Origin: Chelativorans sp. J32
Lineage (GTDB): Bacteria > Pseudomonadota > Alphaproteobacteria > Rhizobiales > Rhizobiaceae
DNA length: 64,000 bases
NCBI RefSeq assembly: GCF_000518985.1
Contig: NZ_JAEQ01000005.1
Location: 62,001-126,000 of the forward strand
Direction of reading: 5' to 3'
Shown in pieces: positions 11,198-19,375 of the stretch. The position numbers were made by a program, and so were the translations under genes. Below the pieces are notes generated by a model. It saw only the letters and a list, made by a program, of their open reading frames with translations, had not been told where the DNA came from and made no database searches. Numbering within the stretch: the stretch's first letter is position 1; each line of letters opens with the position of its first letter.

Positions 11198-12019
11198 ATG
11201 AAACCGGCTTTCAAACGCGGCCTGCTTGCCTGGCTGTGCGCCGTCCTGCTTTTTGCCGTCTCCGCGTCGGCAGCCGAGCTTCCGGCGCTTACAGGGCGAG
11301 TGGTGGACAATGCCGGTTTGCTCGACGCCGCGGCAGAAAGCCAGCTCATCGACAAGCTCGCTGCGTTCGAAAGGAAATCCTCCGACCAGGTCGTCGTCGC
11401 CACGATCAGAAGCCTTGATGGGGAGGCGATCGAACCTTACGCAAACAGGCTCTTCCGTGCATGGGGCCTCGGGCAGGCCGGTGAGGACAATGGCGTCCTA
11501 CTTCTGGTCGCGCTCGATGACCGGAAGATGCGCATAGAGGTGGGTTACGGCCTCGAAGGCACGCTGACCGACCTCCATTCCAAGCTCATCATCGAGAACA
11601 CGATGGTGCCCGCCTTTCGCGACGGCGATTTCGCCGGCGGTATCAGCCGCGCCGTGGACGACATCATCATGGTGCTGGAGGGAAATGCTGCCGAGTTGGA
11701 AGCCCGCGCGCGCAGAACCCAGGAGCAAAGCGCCGGGGTGGACTGGTTCGGCCTCCTCTTCGTCGCGATCTGGGCATCGCTCTTCATCGGAGGCTTCGCA
11801 CTGGCGATCCTGCCGCCGATCTTCGGACGCAAAATCGGTCCCAACCGCTATCGCTGGCTCGGAATGAACATCGACTACGGCAAGAAGGGGAGAAGCAGGC
11901 GCGGCAATACCGGCTGGTCTCCCGGAGGATGGTCGTCGGGTGGATGGTCTTCGGGCGGAGGAGGATTTTCCGGCGGAGGAGGATCATCGGGGGGCGGCGG
12001 CGCATCGGGATCATGGTGA
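11198..12019 (+). CDS. TPM-domain membrane protein (YgcG family) with Gly/Ser-rich tail
   Basis: A 273-residue protein. There is a signal peptide to about residue 26 (VSASAAE), then a periplasmic TPM domain with LTGRVVDNAGLLD and RKMRIEVGYGLEG. A membrane helix lies near residues 182-208. The C-terminal tail after residue 240 is nearly all Gly, Ser and Trp, which is typical of this family. Older databases label such proteins 'methanol dehydrogenase-related', which is misleading. It lies between lemA and a second TPM gene whose start overlaps its stop codon. Confidence 0.85.
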   Translation: MKPAFKRGLLAWLCAVLLFAVSASAAELPALTGRVVDNAGLLDAAAESQLIDKLAAFERKSSDQVVVATIRSLDGEAIEPYANRLFRAWGLGQAGEDNGVLLLVALDDRKMRIEVGYGLEGTLTDLHSKLIIENTMVPAFRDGDFAGGISRAVDDIIMVLEGNAAELEARARRTQEQSAGVDWFGLLFVAIWASLFIGGFALAILPPIFGRKIGPNRYRWLGMNIDYGKKGRSRRGNTGWSPGGWSSGGWSSGGGGFSGGGGSSGGGGASGSW

Positions 12020-12660
12020 TGGCCAGTGGCAATATTCTGACCGAGGAAGAGCGGGGGCGTGTCGCGGAGGCGATCCGGGCCGCGGAGGAAAAGACTGCCG
12101 GCGAGATCTACTGCGTGCTCGCGCGGGCCAGCGACAGCTACTTCTTCCCCGCCGCATTCTTCGTGACGCTGTCGATCCTCCTGGTCAGCCTCCCGGCAGC
12201 ATTTCTGTTGCATCACTGGTGGATTTCGGTACCGCCGGCTTGGTTCGTGGCCGCACAGCTAGCCGCACTTGCCGGAGCGCTCCTTGTGCTCAAATTCCTA
12301 CCGGAACTTCGCATCCACTTTGTGCCAAGAGGGCTGCGATATCGCCGCGCCCACGACCATGCCCTACGGCAGTTCCTCGGACGTAACATTCATCTCACCC
12401 GTCAGCGGACGGGCATACTGATCTTCGTATCGCTTGCAGAGCACTACGCAGAGGTGGTGGCCGATGCCGGCATCAACGCGCATGTCCCGCAGGAACGCTG
12501 GAATGCCGCCGTGGAAATGCTCACGCATCACGCGGCGGCAGGCGATCTTGCGACGGGATTCATTGAGGCCGTCCGACTTGTCGGCGTTGAGCTTGCGACC
12601 CACTTTCCTCCGGATGCAGCAAATCCGGATGAGATCGACAACCATCTGGCGGAAATCTGA
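12013..12660 (+). CDS. Second TPM-domain membrane protein
   Basis: A 215-residue protein that begins with a cytoplasm-type TPM sequence (LTEEERGRVAEAIRAAEEKT), has two membrane helices near residues 50-72 and 76-98, and continues with RTGILIFVSLAEHYAEVVAD, a second TPM-like segment. The start is ATG 12013 or ATG 12019; both overlap the TGA of the preceding gene, so translation is probably coupled. It is the third member of the LemA/TPM cluster and is probably membrane-bound with it. Confidence 0.8.
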   Translation: MVMASGNILTEEERGRVAEAIRAAEEKTAGEIYCVLARASDSYFFPAAFFVTLSILLVSLPAAFLLHHWWISVPPAWFVAAQLAALAGALLVLKFLPELRIHFVPRGLRYRRAHDHALRQFLGRNIHLTRQRTGILIFVSLAEHYAEVVADAGINAHVPQERWNAAVEMLTHHAAAGDLATGFIEAVRLVGVELATHFPPDAANPDEIDNHLAEI

Positions 12661-12735
12661 AATCGGAATAGGGTTGCCGGAAGTGGGCGAGCCTGCTTGC
12701 CAGAGGCAGGGCGACACAGTTATGGTTAATCCACT

Positions 12736-13242
12736 ATGAAGACGCTTTCGATCGACATCAGACGAGCGGATCCGCAGGATGCGGAGGCGATCGCTGCCGT
12801 GCACGACCGGTCTTGGCGCGGCGCCTATACAGGCATCATCCCGCACCGGGCCCTGAGTGCCATGATCAATCGGCGTGGGCCGCGCTGGTGGGCGAATGCC
12901 ATACGCCGCTCGGCCACGGTGCTGGTGCTGGAAATCGGCGGAGAGATCGCGGGCTACGCCACGCTTGGCCGCAACCGCGCTCGCGAGCTGAAGCAGGCGG
13001 GCGAAATCTACGAGCTTTACCTGAGCCCCGAATATCAGGGCATCGGCCTTGGCAGGCGTCTTTTCCAGGCTGCGCGCGAAATGCTTACCGCCCACGGCTT
13101 CAAGGGCCTGGTCATCTGGGCGCTGGAAGAAAATATCGGCGCGGTCAACTTCTATCGCGGCGCTGGCGGCCGTGACATGGCCGAAGGCGTCGAGGTGTTC
13201 GACAGCAAGGCGCTTCGCAAGATTGCCTTCGTCTGGGATTGA
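12736..13242 (+). CDS. GNAT-family N-acetyltransferase
   Basis: A 168-residue protein covering one GNAT domain. It opens IDIRRADPQDAEAIAAVHDR. The acetyl-CoA binding loop is IYELYLSPEYQGIGLGRRLF, with the Q/R-x-x-G-x-G/A motif as QGIGLGRR. The ALEENIGAVNFYRGAGG block closes the fold. The substrate cannot be deduced. It stands alone between the TPM cluster and ppa. Confidence 0.85.
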   Translation: MKTLSIDIRRADPQDAEAIAAVHDRSWRGAYTGIIPHRALSAMINRRGPRWWANAIRRSATVLVLEIGGEIAGYATLGRNRARELKQAGEIYELYLSPEYQGIGLGRRLFQAAREMLTAHGFKGLVIWALEENIGAVNFYRGAGGRDMAEGVEVFDSKALRKIAFVWD

Positions 13243-13357
13243 GACCTGCGCCTCGCGGTGAGGGAACGCCGGAGGATCGTGAGCCGATCCGCCGCATTGC
13301 CCCTGCGCCGAAAAGCCGCTAGGCACCCGGCCGAAATCAATCCAAATCGGAGTGACC

Positions 13358-13894
13358 ATGCGTATTGAGGCCATCCCCATCGGCGATAATCCACCTGAGG
13401 ACGTGAACGTCATCATCGAAGTTCCGGTGGGCGGGCAGCCGATCAAATACGAGATGGACAAGAAAGCTGGCACGCTCTTCGTGGACCGCTTCCTTTACAC
13501 GCCGATGACCTATCCGGGTAATTATGGTTTCGTACCGCATACGCTCTCGGATGATGGCGACCCGATCGACGTGTTGGTCTGCAACACGCGCCAGCTCATT
13601 CCGGGCTGCGTCATCAATGTGCGGCCGATCGGCGTCCTCATCATGGAGGATAACAAGGGCCAGGACGAGAAAGTCATCGCAGTGCCCTCTCCGCATCTCA
13701 CAAGGCGCTACGAGAACGTCTCGAACTACACGGATCTCCCCGAGATCACACTGCAGCAGATCCAGCACTTCTTCGAGCACTACAAGGATCTGGAGCCCGG
13801 AAAATGGGTGAAGATCGGCGATTGGATGGATGCCACCGCCGCTCGCCGCCTCATTACGGAAGCAATCGACAGAGCGAAAAGCTCCGCCGACTAA
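13358..13894 (+). CDS. ppa: Inorganic pyrophosphatase
   Basis: A 178-residue family I pyrophosphatase, which hydrolyses PPi in the cytoplasm and pulls biosynthetic reactions forward. The metal-binding signature [11 protein letters not shown] is intact, as are the N-terminal EIPVGG-like segment ([18 protein letters not shown]) and [17 protein letters not shown]. The ATG at 13358 is preceded by CGGAG; an in-frame GTG lies two codons upstream. The gene meets a convergent secreted-protein gene 8 bases after its stop. Confidence 0.95.
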   Translation: MRIEAIPIGDNPPEDVNVIIEVPVGGQPIKYEMDKKAGTLFVDRFLYTPMTYPGNYGFVPHTLSDDGDPIDVLVCNTRQLIPGCVINVRPIGVLIMEDNKGQDEKVIAVPSPHLTRRYENVSNYTDLPEITLQQIQHFFEHYKDLEPGKWVKIGDWMDATAARRLITEAIDRAKSSAD

Positions 13895-13902
13895 ACAGCG
13901 GT

Positions 13903-14499
13903 CTAATCGCTGCGTGATAATTCCGGCAGCGGGGTGCTGCCGGAAACCACAGAAGGTTTGTCCTTGCCACAGTTGAACGTGCGCGCCTTCTCGTCTGCAA
14001 TATGACGCGCCTTCTCATTGGCGCCCGGATTGCCGGTGGCAACGACATAGCCCACCACGCAGCCCTGCCGCGCATCGAGTTGTCCCACTTTGCTCACGAC
14101 GAGGACCTCGATCTGTGCTTCGGGCTTCTCCGGATTTGCCGCAACGAAGCGGCGGTGGATCGTGGCAAGCGCACGTTCCCATCCATCCTCTTTCTCGATG
14201 CGCCATTCGACAGTCGGACCGCTGCTGTTGAAGGCCGCAAATGATTCCCAGGGCAGACCAGCCTGGGGTGGGAACCCGTAAAAGAGCGACTCGCGGGCAT
14301 CGCCATAGCGCACCAAGACCGGGTAGCCTTTGTAACCGGAACAGGCCAGATCGGCCCAGTCGCCATCCCCCTCCCCGGCCTTGTCGATGACGGCACAGGT
14401 CTGATCCGGTTCGAGCTTGGTATAAGCGCTTGAAATTTCCTGGGCGTGGCTGGCGGCAGCAAGCAATAGGAAGGACGTAAGGGCGATCGGATAGCGCAT
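13903..14499 (-). CDS. Secreted protein of unknown function
   Basis: The ORF opens at 14634, but the ATG at 14499 gives a proper signal peptide (MRYPIALTSFLLLAAASHAQ) and a 198-residue precursor. The mature part has four cysteines, in TCAVID, LACSG, GCVVG and FNCGK, which could form two disulfides in the periplasm. I see no catalytic motif. The 3' end of the gene contains a perfect hairpin (13921-13945) that may end transcription from ppa. Confidence 0.7.
   Translation of the reverse strand: MRYPIALTSFLLLAAASHAQEISSAYTKLEPDQTCAVIDKAGEGDGDWADLACSGYKGYPVLVRYGDARESLFYGFPPQAGLPWESFAAFNSSGPTVEWRIEKEDGWERALATIHRRFVAANPEKPEAQIEVLVVSKVGQLDARQGCVVGYVVATGNPGANEKARHIADEKARTFNCGKDKPSVVSGSTPLPELSRSD
13921..13945. 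terminator. Perfect hairpin between convergent genes
   Basis: TTCCGGCAGC (13921-13930) and GCTGCCGGAA (13936-13945) pair perfectly over 10 bp around a 5-base loop. It lies 27 bases past the ppa stop and inside the last codons of the opposing gene. There is no T-run on either side, so its action as a terminator is inferred from position and stem strength only. Confidence 0.45.
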
Positions 14500-14623
14500 C
14501 ACAAGTCTCCGCGTTCGCGCCCCGCCCAATTTATAGCACGCGCCTCCATTCATAGGCACAAACATGCAGCAAGTTATTAATCCGCGCGTGGTGCTTTTCA
14601 AAAACCGGGTTTCAACCCGATGC

Positions 14624-14998
14624 TCAAGCCTCAAGCATAACAGTCAGCGTTGCAATCAATGAGCTGGCGTTTCCAGCGATAGCGACGGTCTTGAGCCGCG
14701 ATGTCGTCCCTGAGACCACCGCGACGTCCCGCCGGGGAACGCCGAATGCCTTTGCAAGCAGCTTTTCCAGGGCCGCATTCGCTTTTCCGCCCTCAGGAAC
14801 CGCGCGTACCCGTGCCTTCAGATACACCTTCCCGTCTAAACCCTCCGCCAGCCCCTCGATCGAATCGGAGGCGGATTTGGGCGTGAGTCGCACGAAAAGC
14901 TCGATGCCGCTGCCACTCTTGCGGAAGCAAGAGGGTGGCGTGGGGTCAGCCGAATGCGGCAATGACGGGAACGTGATCGGAGGGGCGGTCCCACCCAC
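14624..14998 (-). CDS. DUF167 / YggU family protein
   Basis: A small conserved protein whose core FVRLTPKSASDSIEGL and AVPEGGKANAALEKLLAKAFG matches the YggU/DUF167 fold. Its function is unknown. The conserved part starts close to the end of xthA and no ATG, GTG or TTG lies between, so translation must begin inside the 3' end of xthA. The GTG at 14998 is a reasonable choice (124 residues); an ATG at 15016 is the alternative. The overlap suggests cotranscription with xthA. Confidence 0.75.
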   Translation of the reverse strand: MGGTAPPITFPSLPHSADPTPPSCFRKSGSGIELFVRLTPKSASDSIEGLAEGLDGKVYLKARVRAVPEGGKANAALEKLLAKAFGVPRRDVAVVSGTTSRLKTVAIAGNASSLIATLTVMLEA

Positions 14999-15743
14999 GC
15001 GCGTCGCGCAGCACATCCACACGAGTAAGCGCCGGAGCAAGATCGTCGGATGACCAGATATGGTCAAGCCGGCGGCCGCGGTTGGAAAGGCTCCAGTCCT
15101 TCGCGCGATAGCTCCACCAGGTGAAGAGCTTCTCCTCCGGAGGGATGTGGCGGCGCATCAGATCGACCCATCCGCCACCCTTGCGTATTGTCTCCAACCC
15201 CTCGGTTTCCACGGGCGTGTGGCTCACCACATTCAGCATCTGCTTGTGTGACCAGACATCGCTTTCGAGCGGAGCGACATTGAGATCGCCGACGAGAATC
15301 GTGCCCGTATTCGCATTCAAAACCGGCCGCACTTCCCGCATCTCCTGCAGAAAATCCAGCTTGTGGCGGAACTTAGGATTGATGTCCGGATCAGGCTCGT
15401 CACCGCCTGCCGGCACATAGAAATTGTGAAGCAGGACCTGACGTCCGTCCACGTCGACCAGCGTCGAGAGATGGCGACAATCGTTCAGACCGCAGAAACT
15501 GCGGCGTTCGGCGAGCTCCAGCGGAAGACGCGAGATGGTCGCTACGCCGTGGTAGCCCTTCTGGCCATGCAGCGCGATATGACCATAGCCGATCTTGCGG
15601 AACGCGGCTGTCGGAAACTGATCATCCGGGCACTTGGTCTCCTGCAGACACAGCACGTCGGGCTGGTATTCCTCGAGGAAACGCAGGACAAGCGGCAGGC
15701 GTAGGCGGACGGAGTTTATGTTCCAGGTGGCAACTTTGAACAT
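14946..15743 (-). CDS. xthA: Exodeoxyribonuclease III
   Basis: A 265-residue member of the exonuclease III/AP endonuclease family, which cleaves at abasic sites and trims 3' ends in base-excision repair. The start MFKVATWNINSVR is the canonical N-terminus; the ORF extends 54 bases further without family similarity. Other marks are LCLQETKCPDDQFP with the metal-binding Glu, LVGDLNVAP, and the catalytic C-terminus WDRPSDHVPVIA. It lies between lolA and the YggU gene on the minus strand. Confidence 0.95.
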   Translation of the reverse strand: MFKVATWNINSVRLRLPLVLRFLEEYQPDVLCLQETKCPDDQFPTAAFRKIGYGHIALHGQKGYHGVATISRLPLELAERRSFCGLNDCRHLSTLVDVDGRQVLLHNFYVPAGGDEPDPDINPKFRHKLDFLQEMREVRPVLNANTGTILVGDLNVAPLESDVWSHKQMLNVVSHTPVETEGLETIRKGGGWVDLMRRHIPPEEKLFTWWSYRAKDWSLSNRGRRLDHIWSSDDLAPALTRVDVLRDARGWDRPSDHVPVIAAFG

Positions 15744-15851
15744 TGAGAATTCCGGTTTTTCAATTCCGGAATAAACCTTCGCGAGCGCTTGTGACAAGCG
15801 CTCACGGAAAGATTTGTCCGCGAAGAACGGAGGACGCTTCGGCCGCGGTTT

Positions 15852-16502
15852 CTACCTGCCGCCGCGAGCCAGTGAATTCACGCGGCGATAATCGATGTGA
15901 AAGACGCTCGGGTCGAAAGTGACACCCTGCTGCACATTGAAGATCATGACCGTGGTGTCCCGTCCCTGGGCGTCGGTAACCGTCCATTGGCGCAGGTCAT
16001 AAGTCTTCGAATCGAACATCATGGTGATCGTGGAGTTGTTGCCCAGCTTTCGATCCACCAGCGTCACGGTCGTCAGGTCCGGGTCTTCCTTAACCTGCCT
16101 GACGGTATCCGCCGAAAGATCGATCCGCTCGCCAAGCAAGAGCCGCAGCGGCGTATCCGAGAGGCGGTAGATATCGACCGTGTTCATCTTCTTGTTCTCG
16201 AGCACGACCGTGGAGCCGTCGGACATGACACGGAACTGCGCCGGCGGCTCGTAATCGAAGCGGATCTTTCCGGGCCGCTCGATATAGAACTTTCCGCCCG
16301 TCTGCTCGCCGCGCGGGCCGAACTGGACGAACTCACCGGTCATGGTGCGCACATTCGTGAAATGCTGGGCAATACGTTGCGCTGCCTGGGACGCGGCATT
16401 GGCATTGCCGGCGGCCAGCCCGACCGCAAGCATCGCGATTGCAAGGAGCGAGCGACGCGCAAGGCGGAGAACCAGGCGGCTGCGCTCGGAAGGGATTCTC
16501 AT
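15852..16502 (-). CDS. lolA: Outer-membrane lipoprotein carrier protein LolA
   Basis: A 216-residue periplasmic chaperone that ferries lipoproteins from LolCDE to the outer membrane. A signal peptide covers about residues 1-36 (LLAIAMLAVGLAAGNANA). The mature part has the LolA features MTGEFVQFGPRGEQTGGKFY and ERPGKIRFDYEPPAQFRV. It follows ftsK on the same strand after an 88-base gap, which is the usual neighbour order in Rhizobiales. Confidence 0.92.
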   Translation of the reverse strand: MRIPSERSRLVLRLARRSLLAIAMLAVGLAAGNANAASQAAQRIAQHFTNVRTMTGEFVQFGPRGEQTGGKFYIERPGKIRFDYEPPAQFRVMSDGSTVVLENKKMNTVDIYRLSDTPLRLLLGERIDLSADTVRQVKEDPDLTTVTLVDRKLGNNSTITMMFDSKTYDLRQWTVTDAQGRDTTVMIFNVQQGVTFDPSVFHIDYRRVNSLARGGR

Positions 16503-16590
16503 GTTTCCTGCTCTCCGAAAGGATTCCTGTCGCTACATAGATAGGGCTGCAAACGGGCCGAAGTTAGGCCGCGCCACTTGGCCGCGGCCC

Positions 16591-19104
16591 TCAAACCTCT
16601 TCCTGTTCCGTCGGAACGAGGATTTCGCGTTTTCCTGCATGGTTTGCAGGCCCGACAATGCCTTCCTTCTCCATACGCTCGATGATGGAAGCAGCACGGT
16701 TGTAGCCGATGCCGAGCCGGCGCTGGATATAGCTCGTTGAAGCCTTGCCATCGCGCAGCACCACAGCCACGGCCTGATCATAGGGATCGTCCGAGTCGGC
16801 AAGATTGCCGGTCGAGCCGCCACCCATGGCGCCTGTGCCATCGTCCTCGCCGTCATCCTCGGTGACCGCCTCCAGATAATCGGGCGCGCCCTGCGACTTC
16901 AGATGCGCGACGATCTGCTCCACCTCCTGATCGGAGACGAACGGCCCGTGAACGCGCTGGATGCGTCCGCCACCGGCCATGTAAAGCATGTCGCCCATGC
17001 CGAGAAGCTGCTCGGCACCCTGCTCGCCGAGGATCGTGCGGCTGTCGATCTTCGACGTCACCTGGAAGGAAATCCGCGTCGGGAAGTTAGCCTTGATCGT
17101 GCCGGTGATAACGTCAACCGACGGACGCTGGGTGGCCATGATCACGTGAATGCCGGCGGCACGTGCCATCTGTGCGAGCCTCTGCACCGCACCCTCGATG
17201 TCCTTGCCGGCCACCATCATCAGGTCGGCCATCTCGTCGATGATGACCACGATGCAGGGCATCGGCTCGAGATCCAGATCCTCCGTCTCGTAAATTGCTT
17301 CGCCGGTCTGGCGGTCGAACCCGGTCTGAACCGTGCGGGTGATGGTCTCGCCCTTCTTCTTGGCGGCGAGAACGCGCTGGTTGAAGCCCTCGATGTTGCG
17401 CACCCCCACCTTGGACATCTTGCGGTAGCGCTCTTCCATCTCGCGCACCGTCCATTTGAGCGCCACCACGGCCTTCTTAGGATCGGTCACGACCGGGGTG
17501 AGCAGATGCGGGATGCCGTCATAGACGGAAAGCTCGAGCATCTTCGGATCGATCATGATGAGGCGGCACTCCTCAGGCGTCATGCGGTAGAGGAGCGACA
17601 GGATCATGGTATTGATGGCAACGGATTTGCCCGAGCCGGTGGTGCCTGCGACGAGCAGGTGAGGCATCTTCGCCAGATCCGCGATGACGGCCTCGCCATT
17701 GATGGTTTTGCCGAGCGCCAGCGCAAGCCGGGCCTTGGTCGCGTCGAATTCCCGGCTGGCGAGGAGCTCGCGGAGATAGACGGTCTCGCGGGTTGCATTG
17801 GGCAGTTCGATGCCGATCGCGTTGCGACCGGGGACGACTGCCACACGTGCTGCGATCGCACTCATGGAGCGGGCAATGTCGTCGGCAAGCCCTATGACGC
17901 GCGAGGACTTGATCCCGGGCGCGGGCTCCAGCTCGTAGAGCGTGACCACCGGGCCGGGGCGCACATGGATGATCTCGCCCTTCACGCCGAAATCGTCGAG
18001 CACCCCTTCGAGAAGACGCGCGTTCTGCTCCAGCGCATCCTTGGAAAGGCTTGGGTCCTTGCTGGCCGCCTTGGGTTCGGCGAGCAAATGAAGAGACGGA
18101 AGCTTGAACTCGCCCGAATCCACAACCATGCCCTGGGCCTCGCGGCGGCCACGGGCCGGAACGGGGCGCGGCGCAGGTGTGCCCACCCGGTCCTGTGCCT
18201 GCGTGCGCTGCGGTGCCGGCTTGAGGCGGGCGGATGGAACATCGTCAAATGGCGATATGTCGAGGCTTCCCTCATCGAACCCAGGTTCGATCCGCATGCC
18301 TTCGTCGGCTGCGCGTGCGGCCATCAGGACCGGTGCGGGTCCGGGCACATCATATTCTTCGGGCAGGTCCGCGCCATGGACTGTGAAGCGCCGGCGCACG
18401 AAGGATACGAAGGTCAGCCACCAATGGGCGAGAACACCAAAGACGACGGAGCCGCCCTCCTCTTCCGTTTCATCGAGATCGAAGTCTTCTTCTCCGACCT
18501 CTTCGTCAGCTTCGGAGACCGGCAACGCGCCGCGGCCGAAGACACCCGCGCCGAACAGGATGAGGAATGCGGCAGGACCAGCCAACACTGCGGCTACGAC
18601 CATCCCCACGAAACCGGTCGGATAATCGCCGGTGAAGTAAGCCGGCGCGGAAAGAACCATATCGCCCAGCACGCCGCCCAGCCCCATGGGGAGCGGCCAG
18701 GTTGCGGGAGGGGTAAGGCAACCAACGACGCCGGCGCACAGAATCGCGCCACAGAACCAGGCTCCCGACCGGCGCCATAAGCGTCCGATGCCGCGGCCTG
18801 CCAGAAGGAACACGCCCCAGAACACCGCCGGCACCAGCCCGGCCACCGATGCGAGGCCGAAAAACTGCATCGCGATATCGGAAAAAACCGCGCCCGGATA
18901 GCCCATGGCGTTGGTCACGGGGTTGTCCGTCGCATAGCTGAAGCTTGGATCGGCGACATTCCATGTCGCCAGGCTCGCCAGACAGAAGGCCACCAGCGCC
19001 AAGACCGCAAGGCCCATTCCGCGCGCGGCCTGTCTGCGAAGGAAGTTCTGCAGTCCGAAGCCACCACCGTGCATGGCGAATGCTGCAGAAGAACCCGAAC
19101 TCAT
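16591..19104 (-). CDS. ftsK: DNA translocase FtsK
   Basis: An 837-residue septal DNA pump that moves chromosome ends and activates dimer resolution at division. The N-terminal ~200 residues hold four membrane helices. A variable acidic/Pro linker follows, then the RecA-like motor with Walker A GTTGSGKSVAINTM and Walker B VVIIDEMADLMM. A C-terminal winged-helix gamma domain (STSYIQRRLGIGYNRAASII) reads KOPS sites. I prefer ATG 19104, which has GGGGA at good spacing; GTG 19134 and ATG 19110 are alternatives. Confidence 0.95.
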   Translation of the reverse strand: MSSGSSAAFAMHGGGFGLQNFLRRQAARGMGLAVLALVAFCLASLATWNVADPSFSYATDNPVTNAMGYPGAVFSDIAMQFFGLASVAGLVPAVFWGVFLLAGRGIGRLWRRSGAWFCGAILCAGVVGCLTPPATWPLPMGLGGVLGDMVLSAPAYFTGDYPTGFVGMVVAAVLAGPAAFLILFGAGVFGRGALPVSEADEEVGEEDFDLDETEEEGGSVVFGVLAHWWLTFVSFVRRRFTVHGADLPEEYDVPGPAPVLMAARAADEGMRIEPGFDEGSLDISPFDDVPSARLKPAPQRTQAQDRVGTPAPRPVPARGRREAQGMVVDSGEFKLPSLHLLAEPKAASKDPSLSKDALEQNARLLEGVLDDFGVKGEIIHVRPGPVVTLYELEPAPGIKSSRVIGLADDIARSMSAIAARVAVVPGRNAIGIELPNATRETVYLRELLASREFDATKARLALALGKTINGEAVIADLAKMPHLLVAGTTGSGKSVAINTMILSLLYRMTPEECRLIMIDPKMLELSVYDGIPHLLTPVVTDPKKAVVALKWTVREMEERYRKMSKVGVRNIEGFNQRVLAAKKKGETITRTVQTGFDRQTGEAIYETEDLDLEPMPCIVVIIDEMADLMMVAGKDIEGAVQRLAQMARAAGIHVIMATQRPSVDVITGTIKANFPTRISFQVTSKIDSRTILGEQGAEQLLGMGDMLYMAGGGRIQRVHGPFVSDQEVEQIVAHLKSQGAPDYLEAVTEDDGEDDGTGAMGGGSTGNLADSDDPYDQAVAVVLRDGKASTSYIQRRLGIGYNRAASIIERMEKEGIVGPANHAGKREILVPTEQEEV

Positions 19105-19310
19105 ACGCATTTCCCCGTCCACTCGTACTGACACTCACGCGCCCCGGTGGGTACACATTAGGCCGGGATGGTTAAGGCGGCATTAACCATGGAAGGGCTG
19201 GAAAAGGGGGATAAGGGAACAGGGCAGGCGGTGGAAAACGGAAGAAGCCAAGGCCTCACAGAGCCCTATGCGCTCGCCACTGCCTTCCTGTCCTGTCCCC
19301 CTACTCCGAT

Positions 19311-19338
19311 AAAAAAGGGCCCAGCTTTCGCCGGGCCC
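19311..19338 (-). terminator. Rho-independent terminator after amtB
   Basis: Read on the minus strand, GGGCCCGGC and GCTGGGCCC pair over 9 bp (one G-U) around a GAAA tetraloop. A run of six T residues follows. It begins 38 bases past the amtB stop. Confidence 0.88.
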
Positions 19339-19375
19339 AAGTTGCGCATCTCGGGAAGGAATGAGATGCCGCGGT

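Noticed and set aside
16903-18780. A 625-codon open frame opposite ftsK
   Set aside because: Antisense shadow of a conserved gene, without a ribosome site or a recognisable domain.
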